From contig CAJTZI010000032.1 in the NCBI GenBank assembly GCA_910584075.1, positions 1 through 24,349 of the forward strand: a stretch of 24,349 nucleotides of DNA. The letters run 5' to 3'. Of this stretch, positions 1 through 6,518 are shown one piece after another. The notes under the pieces are model-generated. The model searched no databases. It was not told where the DNA came from and saw only the letters and a program-made list of their open reading frames with translations. A program made the translations under genes and the position numbers. The stretch is from an uncultured Oscillibacter sp. Lineage in GTDB: Bacteria; Bacillota; Clostridia; Oscillospirales; Oscillospiraceae. Every line of letters begins with the position of its first letter. Position 1 is the first letter of the stretch.

Positions 1-213
1 CTCTCTGCCACCATCGACGTGTCCGAGCTGATGGGCAGCGAGGTCCACTTCCACGCCAACGCCAACGGCAAGGACGTGGTGGTGATCGTTCCCACCATGA
101 ACGCCGACGGCGAGCGCATTGACTCCTTCCACGCCGGCGACAAGCTGAATCTCACCTTCAGCGGCAACGTCTGCCATCTCTTCGGCAAGGACGGCAAAAA
201 CCTGGAATTTTAA
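1..213 (+). CDS. Sugar ABC transporter ATP-binding protein, C-terminal fragment
   Basis: The reading frame is open from base 1 and ends with TAA at 211-213, so only the last 70 residues of a longer protein are inside the window. They match the C-terminal TOBE-type regulatory domain of MsmX/UgpC/MalK-like ATPases: a GSEVHFH strand, a central G-x-D/V-V-V-IV strand, a DSFHAGDKLNLTF stretch and the closing HLFGKDGKNL, which resembles the usual HLFD..TG..L ending. The Walker and signature motifs lie outside the window. Such ATPases often serve several family-1 sugar importers, which matters because the transporter at 17162-20509 has no ATPase of its own. The family call is good; the specific partner is unknown. 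Confidence 0.75.
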   Translation, partial: LSATIDVSELMGSEVHFHANANGKDVVVIVPTMNADGERIDSFHAGDKLNLTFSGNVCHLFGKDGKNLEF

Positions 214-226
214 ATTCATCTCCTTT

Positions 227-262
227 GCGCCGCCCCATCCCCCTCTCGGGACGGGGCGGCGC
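227..262 (+). terminator. GC-rich hairpin after the ABC ATPase
   Basis: Two 15-base arms (227-241 and 248-262) pair with one A-C mismatch around a 6-base loop, 13 bases after the stop codon. No clear T-tract follows, so it may be a terminator or a 3'-end stabiliser. Confidence 0.6.
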
Positions 263-336
263 GAAGACAAAACGGCTGAAAACAGATCTGTATTCTGCGT
301 TCTGACACAGAAGCAACAACTGAGCGAGGAGTTCCT

Positions 337-2517
337 ATGATCGTTTTGGATAAGGAAAACCGGGTGTTTACCCTACACACCCAGAACACCACCTATCAGA
401 TGAAAGCGGACCGGCACAGCATTCTGCTGCACACCTACTACGGCCCCAGGATCAGCGGCGGAGACCTGTCCGATCTCATCCAATATGCCGACCGGGGCTT
501 CTCCCCCAACCCCAATGAGGTGGGAGACGCGCGGGACTACTCCCTGGACACCCTGCCGCAGGAGTACTCCTCCTGCGGCGTGGGGGACTTCCGCATCCCC
601 AGCATCGAGTTTGAGCCGGAGGACGGCAGCCGTCTGGCGGACCTGCGCTATACGGGCTATGAGCTGTACCGGGGAAAATACTGTCTGGAAGACCTGCCCG
701 CCTTCTGGGGCGGCGAGGAGTGGGAAACTCTCGTCATCCGTATGCGGGACACGGCCGCGAAGATGGTGGTGGAGCTGTACTACGGCGTGCTGGAGGAACG
801 GGATCTGATTACCCGGGCCGTCCGGGTGGTCAACCAGGGGGCGGAGACCGTCCGACTGCAGCGCTGCGCCTCTTTGTGTCTGGACTTCCAGCGGGACGAT
901 CTGGACTTCATCACCTTTGACGGCTGCCACACCATGGAGCGCTGCCCCAGCCGCGCCCCCCTGCGCCCCGGCATTCAGAGCGTGAACAGCCTGCGGGGCA
1001 CCTCCAGCCACCACCATAACCCCTTCGTCATTCTCTGTGACCGCGAGGCCAACGAGGACTATGGCCTGTGCTACGGGGCCATGCTGGTGTACAGCGGCAA
1101 CTTTCAGGCGGCGGCGGAGCGGACGCAGCTGGAAAACAACCGGCTGGTGCTGGGCATCGACCCCTACAACTTCTGCTTCACCCTGGCCCCGGGGGAGTCC
1201 TTCACCGCCCCGGAGGCCGCTCTGGTCTGCTCCCCCAGAGGCTTTGGCCAGATGAGCCGCCAATTTCACCGCGCCCTGCGGGAGCACCTCATCCGGGACC
1301 CCTATCACGGAAAGCGCCGGCCGGTGCTGATGAACAACTGGGAGGCCACCTACTTCGACTTCACCGCCGACAGGCTGGTGGAGATCGCCAAAGGCGCCCA
1401 GGGCCTCGGCATCGAGCTGTTTGTCATGGACGACGGCTGGTTCGGCTCCCGGGACACCGATCTCAGCGGCCTTGGGGACTGGTCAGTGAACCTCAACAAG
1501 CTGCCCGGCGGGCTGGAGGCCCTGGTCCCCCGCATTCAGGCGCTGGGCATGGGCTTTGGCCTCTGGATTGAGCCGGAGATGGTCAGTGAGAACAGCCTGC
1601 TTTACCGGGAGCATCCTGACTGGGCCCTGGGCGTTCCCGGCCGGCCCCAGACCCGGGGCAGGAGCCAGCTGGTGCTGGACTTCTCCCGCCGGGAGGTCCG
1701 GGACTACATCTACGGGGCCATGCAGAAGATCCTGGACGGTGCCAGCATCTCCTACCTCAAATGGGATATGAACCGGAGCCTCTCCGACGTCTGGTCCGCC
1801 TCCCTGCCCGCCAGCCGCCAGGGGGAGGTCTACCACCGCTATGTGCTGGGCGTCTACGACATTTTAGAGCGGCTGCGCCGGGACTACCCGGAGCTGCTGA
1901 TCGAGGGCTGCTCCGGCGGCGGCGGCCGGTTTGACGCCGGAATGCTCTACTACACCCCCCAGATCTGGTGCAGCGACAACACCGATGCCGTGGACCGCCT
2001 GCGCATCCAGTACGGCACCTCCTTCTGCTATCCCGTCAGCGCCGTGGGGTCTCACGTCTCCGTCTCTCCCAATGAGCAGAACGGCCGCGTCACCTCCATG
2101 GAGACCCGGGGTACCGTGGCCATGAGCGGCACCTTCGGCTATGAGATGGACCTGAGCAAGTGCACCCAGGAGGAACGGGAGACCATCAAACGGCAGACGG
2201 CCTTCTTCAAGGAGCACTACGGCCTCATCCAGCAGGGGGACTACTACCGCCTCAGCGATCCCTTCACCGCCCCCTTCACCGCCTGGGAACACGTCTCCCC
2301 CGACGGCCGCGAGGCTCTGGTCTCCCTGGTCACCGGCCCCACCCAGGCCGCCGCCCCCTTCCGCCGCCTGCGGCTCAAGGGGCTGGATCCCAAGCTGAAG
2401 TATCAGGTCAACGGAGAGGGCGCCTGCCCCGGCGACGTGCTGATGGAGGCCGGCTGGCCCCTGCCCATGCCCTGGGGCGACCATCAGTCCATGCAGCTGT
2501 ATCTGTCCGCGCTGTAA
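337..2517 (+). CDS. Alpha-galactosidase, GH36
   Basis: A 726-residue cytoplasmic enzyme that hydrolyses terminal alpha-1,6-galactose from melibiose, raffinose and related sugars. The length is that of bacterial GH36 tetrameric enzymes (about 720-750). An N-terminal beta-sandwich is followed by the TIM barrel. Visible landmarks are MDDGWFG, LGDWSVN, GLWIEPEMV, the nucleophile motif KWDMNR (Asp477) and the SDNTD motif with acid/base Asp547; the 70-residue spacing equals that in characterised GH36 enzymes. No signal peptide is present. AGGAG at 327-331 sits 5 bases before ATG. The gene follows a sugar-ABC ATPase and precedes an acetyltransferase and an AraC-type regulator, as in raffinose/melibiose loci. 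The upstream gap (263-336) holds an ACAGATCTGT palindrome at 281-290 but no convincing -35/-10 pair, consistent with activator dependence. Confidence 0.95.
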   Translation: MIVLDKENRVFTLHTQNTTYQMKADRHSILLHTYYGPRISGGDLSDLIQYADRGFSPNPNEVGDARDYSLDTLPQEYSSCGVGDFRIPSIEFEPEDGSRLADLRYTGYELYRGKYCLEDLPAFWGGEEWETLVIRMRDTAAKMVVELYYGVLEERDLITRAVRVVNQGAETVRLQRCASLCLDFQRDDLDFITFDGCHTMERCPSRAPLRPGIQSVNSLRGTSSHHHNPFVILCDREANEDYGLCYGAMLVYSGNFQAAAERTQLENNRLVLGIDPYNFCFTLAPGESFTAPEAALVCSPRGFGQMSRQFHRALREHLIRDPYHGKRRPVLMNNWEATYFDFTADRLVEIAKGAQGLGIELFVMDDGWFGSRDTDLSGLGDWSVNLNKLPGGLEALVPRIQALGMGFGLWIEPEMVSENSLLYREHPDWALGVPGRPQTRGRSQLVLDFSRREVRDYIYGAMQKILDGASISYLKWDMNRSLSDVWSASLPASRQGEVYHRYVLGVYDILERLRRDYPELLIEGCSGGGGRFDAGMLYYTPQIWCSDNTDAVDRLRIQYGTSFCYPVSAVGSHVSVSPNEQNGRVTSMETRGTVAMSGTFGYEMDLSKCTQEERETIKRQTAFFKEHYGLIQQGDYYRLSDPFTAPFTAWEHVSPDGREALVSLVTGPTQAAAPFRRLRLKGLDPKLKYQVNGEGACPGDVLMEAGWPLPMPWGDHQSMQLYLSAL

Positions 2518-2521
2518 TTCA

Positions 2522-2556
2522 GAACTCCCGCCCTCAGCAGGTGAGGACGGGAGTTC
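2522..2556 (+). terminator. Intergenic hairpin after alpha-galactosidase
   Basis: Arms at 2522-2536 and 2542-2556 pair over 15 positions with one mismatch around a 5-base loop. It lies 4 bases after the stop codon and 17 bases before the next Shine-Dalgarno site. It lacks a T-tract, so it may only partly terminate, or may stabilise the upstream mRNA end. Confidence 0.55.
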
Positions 2557-2590
2557 CGGCTGTCACATAAACGAAAGGAGCTCATGGAAT

Positions 2591-3202
2591 ATGACTCAGT
2601 ACGAAAGAATGCTGGCGGGCCTCATCTACGACCCTGCCGACCCGCAGATCCTGACGGAACAGGCGGGCTTTGCAAAGCGCCTCTGGGCCTTCAACCAGCT
2701 GCGGCCCGGCGACACCGCGGAGAAGGAGCGGTATATGAGGGAGGTCTTCGCCTCCTGCGGCGGCGGCTGCCAGATCGAGCTTCCCTTTCGCGCCAACTGG
2801 GGCGGGCACCATGTCCACTTCGGCGATCACGTCTATGCCAACTTCAACCTCACCCTTGTGGACGACGGCAATATCTTCGTGGGCAGCGGCGTTCTGTTCG
2901 GTCCCAACGTCACGGTCGCCACGGCAAACCACCCCATAGAGCCGGGCCTGCGCAGCAGGGGACTGCAGTACAACCGGGACGTCCATATCGGTGACAACGT
3001 CTGGATCGGGGCCGGAGCCGTCATTGTGCCGGGCGTGCGGATCGGGGATAACAGCGTGATCGGCGCAGGGAGCGTTGTCACCAGGGACATTCCCGCCGCC
3101 ACCGTGGCGGCGGGCAATCCCTGCCGCGTGCTCCGCACCATCGGGGAGGGGGACCGGGAATTCTTCTTCCGAGGCGAAAGAATCGATTGGGAGAGCCTGT
3201 GA
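2591..3202 (+). CDS. Maltose/galactoside O-acetyltransferase family (left-handed beta-helix)
   Basis: A 203-residue cytoplasmic acetyl-CoA-dependent sugar O-acetyltransferase of the Maa/LacA/NodL type. The N-terminal 'Mac' helical domain (residues about 4-58) is followed by hexapeptide repeats from about 75 to 185, for example VGSGVLFGPNV, IGDNVWIGAGAVIVPGVRIGD and NSVIGAGSVV. The catalytic His is His114 in the ATANHPIEP motif, equivalent to His115 of LacA. The protein ends with the usual GNPCRVLR strand. AAAGGAG at 2574-2580 precedes ATG 2591 by 10 bases; an ATG at 2584 is out of frame and was rejected. It follows alpha-galactosidase and probably detoxifies non-metabolised galactosides or maltose by acetylation. 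The exact sugar cannot be read from the sequence. Confidence 0.93.
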   Translation: MTQYERMLAGLIYDPADPQILTEQAGFAKRLWAFNQLRPGDTAEKERYMREVFASCGGGCQIELPFRANWGGHHVHFGDHVYANFNLTLVDDGNIFVGSGVLFGPNVTVATANHPIEPGLRSRGLQYNRDVHIGDNVWIGAGAVIVPGVRIGDNSVIGAGSVVTRDIPAATVAAGNPCRVLRTIGEGDREFFFRGERIDWESL

Positions 3203-3206
3203 GTCG

Positions 3207-4058
3207 CTATCCCTTTTGCTGTTCCTCCGCCCGCCACTGCCTGGGGGACACGCCGTAGCGCTTTTTAAACGCCCGGGAGAAGTGGAGCTGATTGGGGTAG
3301 CCGCAGACGGCGGCGATATCCCGGATGGAGTTGCCCGACAGCTTCATCATCTCCGCCGCCTTGAAAAGCCGCAGGCGGATCAGAAACTCCTGGGGCGGAC
3401 AGCCCATGCTCTCCTTGAACAGCTTGCTGAAATAGCTTCGGTTCAGCCTGCACACATCGGCGATCTCCTCCACTGTGAGGTCCCGCTGATAGTTGTGCTC
3501 CATGAAATTGACGGCCTCCTGAATGTAGAAGTCCTTGAGCTTTCCGCCGTGGAGCGTCTTCCGGGCGGAGGAAGAGCGGATCAGTCCGTCCAGAAAGAGG
3601 CAAAGGTATCCGATCAGATGGAGTGGCGTGGCCTCGGCGTGCCGGGCGATATAAAGCATGGTGTCCCGCAGCTCGTCTCCCTGGGCCGGGAACTGCGGGC
3701 GGTAGATGGGCTGAAGGACGCTCAGTCCCGCGCTGTCCAGATACTCCTCCACCCGCAGGCCGTCAAACTCCAGCCAGGTGTACTCCCAGGGGTCTGTCTT
3801 GTGGGCGGCATAGGTGTTGACCTGCCCGGGGCAGATCAGGAACCCCTGTCCCGGGCCCAGCTCATACCTGCGGTCCGTCCCGTCCGGAGCGGCGGAGTCC
3901 AGAGTCCCCTGGCCGGAGATAACGTAGTGGAACAGGTAGTGATTGCGCACAAAAGGGCCGAAGGAATGCAGAGGCCTGCACTTCTCCCAGCCGTACTGGT
4001 ACAGGCGGAAATCGAGGAAATTCTCATTGGGAAAGATGGAGAAGGAATAGTTGTTCAT
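3207..4058 (-). CDS. AraC-family transcriptional regulator (MsmR/RafR-like)
   Basis: A 283-residue regulator. The N-terminal cupin-type sugar-binding domain (residues about 25-95) contains LFHYVISGQGTL and GQGFLICPGQ, typical of MsmR/RafR activators. The C-terminal AraC domain has two helix-turn-helix units, about 193-216 (LTVEEIADVCRLNRSYFSKLFK) is the first and about 244-268 (IRDIAAVCGYPNQLHFSRAFKK) the second, ending in GVSPRQWR. GAGAGGAG at 4067-4075 on the minus strand supports the ATG at 4058. It converges on the acetyltransferase with only 4 bases between stop codons. By context it probably activates the alpha-galactosidase genes in response to an alpha-galactoside; this is inference. 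The 4059-4340 gap holds a small hairpin (4146-4163) and the FIST promoter. Confidence 0.93.
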   Translation of the reverse strand: MNNYSFSIFPNENFLDFRLYQYGWEKCRPLHSFGPFVRNHYLFHYVISGQGTLDSAAPDGTDRRYELGPGQGFLICPGQVNTYAAHKTDPWEYTWLEFDGLRVEEYLDSAGLSVLQPIYRPQFPAQGDELRDTMLYIARHAEATPLHLIGYLCLFLDGLIRSSSARKTLHGGKLKDFYIQEAVNFMEHNYQRDLTVEEIADVCRLNRSYFSKLFKESMGCPPQEFLIRLRLFKAAEMMKLSGNSIRDIAAVCGYPNQLHFSRAFKKRYGVSPRQWRAEEQQKG

Positions 4059-4276
4059 GGACAGACGCTCCTCTCTTGACGGTCTCCGCTCTCCGCGCCA
4101 TTCTGGTCTCGGGAAAATCAGATGTTCATCGGGTTTACTATATCAGATTTTTTCTCAAAAATCCATACCGATCCACGCAAAACTCCAGCACTTTCGGACC
4201 CGTACGGGATTTTTTCACTCCAGGCCGGTGCCGGTGGAACACCCCGTGGAAAACGGAACCCTCCGCCGTGTAGTTA

Positions 4277-4305
4277 TTGACATATCTGAGACTTAACAGT
4301 ATAAT
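4277..4305 (+). promoter_or_regulatory. Consensus sigma-70/SigA promoter of the FIST-MCP operon
   Basis: TTGACA (4277-4282), a 17-base spacer, then TATAAT (4300-4305): both hexamers are perfect. Transcription would start near 4312, about 29 bases before the GTG start. This promoter also rules out the upstream in-frame ATG at 4305. Confidence 0.9.
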
Positions 4306-4340
4306 TGAAACAATTTGGATCATTGAGAGGAGACGGCAGC

Positions 4341-5396
4341 GTGAAACAATTTATCGGTATGAGTCCAAGCGGAAATCTGGAAGAAGCGGTCAGCGGACTC
4401 CGCGCCCCGCAGTTCATTATGCTGTTATCAAACAACTCCCAGTTCGAGGCCCATGTCAAGGCGCTGGAACAGCGGTTCCCCGGCGTTCCCAGCATCGGCT
4501 GCATTGGAATGTGCTATCAGACCAGCGTTGTGGAAAACGGCGTGGGCGTCATCGCGTTTTTTGACGGCGTCACCGCCGCCGCCAATGTGCTGGAGGAGGT
4601 ATCCACCATGCCGGTGAAATACATCCAGCGGCTGGAGCGGGACCTGCATACGGTGGGCGGCAGCGGCAGCGACACCGTGTGCATCGATTTCTGCACCGGG
4701 AACGACGCCTGCGTTTTAACCACCATCAACACCGCTTTGCTCAAGTGGGGCGTCTCCCTGGTAGGAGGCACCGGCGGCGAGGGCCGGGTCTCCGCCAACG
4801 GCCGGGTCTATCAGGACGCCGTGGCCTACGCCTTGGTGCGGAACCGGGGCGGCAGGGTGAGGACCTACAAGGAGAACATCTACCATCAGTTTGGAAACTA
4901 CCGCTTCATCGCCTCCAACACGGACCGGGCCAACTACATACTGGGCTCCCTGAACGGAAAACCCGCCAAGCAGGTCTACCAGAGCATCCTCCATGTGACA
5001 GACGAGGAAATCCTGACCCGCACCTTCCAAAACCCCTTCGGCAAGGTCAACGGGGACGACACCTGCATCATCTCCATCAAGGAGGTCAACGGCAACGCCC
5101 TGGCCTGCTTCCGCCAGGTGAACGACTCTGACGTTCTAATCCTCCTGGAGCTGGGGGACTATCAGGCCATTACCCGGAACACCATCCAGCAGATCTGCCA
5201 GGATTTCCCCAGACGCTCCGCCGTCTTCTCCGTAAACTGCCTGTTCCGGTACAAGCTCTTCTCTGAGCGGGGATATATGCAGAACTACCTGCGGGAGATG
5301 GCCGCCCTGGGCTGTCACGCCGGGTTTGTCGGCTATGGAGAGCACTACAACAACCGCTTTGTCAACCAGTCCATGACCTGTGTGGTCTTTGAGTAA
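4341..5396 (+). CDS. FIST-domain sensory protein
   Basis: A 351-residue soluble protein with FIST_N (about residues 22-205) and FIST_C (about 210-340) domains, a ligand-sensing module found with chemoreceptors, kinases and GGDEF proteins. Visible signs are the early VPSIGCIGMCYQT strand, the glycine-rich SLVGGTGGEGR segment, and the C-terminal CHAGFVGYGEHYNNRFVNQS motif typical of FIST_C. No signal peptide or membrane segment is seen. The start chosen is GTG 4341, with GAGAGGAG at 4325-4332; the longer frame from 4305 would begin inside the -10 box. It lies 16 bases ahead of the chemoreceptor, so the two are co-transcribed and probably form a two-protein sensor, FIST binding the ligand and the MCP signalling. 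FIST ligands have been suggested to be small molecules such as amino acids; the ligand here is unknown. Confidence 0.9.
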   Translation: MKQFIGMSPSGNLEEAVSGLRAPQFIMLLSNNSQFEAHVKALEQRFPGVPSIGCIGMCYQTSVVENGVGVIAFFDGVTAAANVLEEVSTMPVKYIQRLERDLHTVGGSGSDTVCIDFCTGNDACVLTTINTALLKWGVSLVGGTGGEGRVSANGRVYQDAVAYALVRNRGGRVRTYKENIYHQFGNYRFIASNTDRANYILGSLNGKPAKQVYQSILHVTDEEILTRTFQNPFGKVNGDDTCIISIKEVNGNALACFRQVNDSDVLILLELGDYQAITRNTIQQICQDFPRRSAVFSVNCLFRYKLFSERGYMQNYLREMAALGCHAGFVGYGEHYNNRFVNQSMTCVVFE

Positions 5397-5412
5397 GAGA
5401 GGGGAATTGGGA

Positions 5413-6360
5413 ATGATTTTTTCGGGAAAGAACCGGAGGCAGTCAGAGGATCCCAGCCAGGAGAAAAGCCTCTATCCGGTCCGGCACGTGGCGGACAGCC
5501 TGAAAGAGTACCAGAAGGAGCTGGTGAAAAAGGAGGTCGCCTCCCTCTCGGAGCTGAGCCTGGTGGGGAGCACTTTCTCCGGCGTGCTGAAGGAGGCGGA
5601 CAATTTCCAGGAAAAGCTCCAGGAGCTGGGCCAGTCCTTCTCCAGCATCGACCAGACCGCGGGGCAGTTCGGCCAGGTCCGGGGGGCGATCGCCCAGATG
5701 GTGTCGGAGGCCCAGGGCCAGCTGGAGGAGCTGAGCCAGACCTCCATGCGGGTACAGCAGTCCTATGAGGAGATGACGGAGATCTTCTCCAAACTCCAGG
5801 CCGCCATCCGGGAGATCCAGCAGTGCATGGGAAAGATCGTGTCCATCGCGGACCAGACGAACCTGCTGGCCATCAACGCCTCCATCGAGGCCGCCAGAGC
5901 CGGCGTGGAGGGCCGGGGCTTCGCGGTGGTGGCCGCACAGGTAAAGGAACTGGCCAAGGAAATCAAGGTCCTGGCCGAGGATGTCAACACCGGCGTCTGC
6001 GACGTGGAGGAGCGGGCCGGCGAGCTCAGCTGCAGCATTCGGACATCCCAGGAGACGCTGGGCCAGGGCGCCGGCGCCGTCTCCCAGACGGGCGAGAGCT
6101 TCAACAAGATCATAGACGCCGCCGAGAGCGCCGTGTCTGTTCAGACCGAGATCTCCGGGGTCATCAGCGCCTCCCAGGGGGAGCTGCAGGTGCTGTGCCA
6201 GTTCTTCGACCAGATCCGGAACCTGTACCAGGAGGTGGTCAAGCACATTGACCAGGCCAGCCGCCTGGGCACCACCAAGAGCGCCATGTTTGAGGATATG
6301 GACAACATGATCTCCCAGCTCTCTCCCATAGTCAAGGAGCTGGAGGCGCGGGAACTGTGA
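5413..6360 (+). CDS. Soluble methyl-accepting chemotaxis protein
   Basis: A 315-residue cytoplasmic chemoreceptor made almost entirely of coiled coil. The highly conserved hairpin tip that binds CheW and CheA is at about residues 143-180 (SIADQTNLLAINASIEAARA, then GRGFAVVAAQVKELA). There are no membrane segments, no HAMP domain, no sensor domain and no CheR-binding pentapeptide at the C-terminus, so sensing must come from a partner. The adjacent FIST protein is the obvious candidate. The start is ATG 5413, preceded by GAGAGGGGA at 5397-5404; an upstream in-frame ATG at 5380 lies inside the FIST gene. Its presence suggests a chemotaxis machinery elsewhere in the genome or a CheA/CheW-like non-motility pathway. 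Confidence 0.93.
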   Translation: MIFSGKNRRQSEDPSQEKSLYPVRHVADSLKEYQKELVKKEVASLSELSLVGSTFSGVLKEADNFQEKLQELGQSFSSIDQTAGQFGQVRGAIAQMVSEAQGQLEELSQTSMRVQQSYEEMTEIFSKLQAAIREIQQCMGKIVSIADQTNLLAINASIEAARAGVEGRGFAVVAAQVKELAKEIKVLAEDVNTGVCDVEERAGELSCSIRTSQETLGQGAGAVSQTGESFNKIIDAAESAVSVQTEISGVISASQGELQVLCQFFDQIRNLYQEVVKHIDQASRLGTTKSAMFEDMDNMISQLSPIVKELEAREL

Positions 6361-6432
6361 GCTGCGGAGTTCCGTAAACACGGCCCGGAAGGTCTGTCAA
6401 GGCGGTCTTCAAGGGCCGCAAAAAAAGCAGTG

Positions 6433-6477
6433 AGGTCCGGTACGGCATACCACCGTACCGGACCTTTGTGTCTTTTT
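6433..6477. terminator. Bidirectional Rho-independent terminator
   Basis: A perfect 13-base stem (6433-6445 with 6453-6465) around a 7-base loop, followed by a T-rich run on the plus strand and preceded by AAAAAAA at about 6420-6426, which is a T-run on the minus strand. It ends both the FIST-MCP operon and the convergent kinase operon. Confidence 0.88.
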
Positions 6478-6518
6478 AGGCTTTTTCGAATCACTTCCCC
6501 GCACAGAAGGCAGGCAGA

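Noticed and set aside
373..1308. Long minus-strand open frame opposite alpha-galactosidase
   Set aside because: Low-complexity Gly/Ala/Val/Gln-rich translation typical of the antisense of a GC-rich gene; the plus-strand frame has full GH36 motifs.
4305..4340. Upstream ATG extension of the FIST protein
   Set aside because: The ATG overlaps the -10 box of a perfect promoter; GTG 4341 has a proper ribosome site.
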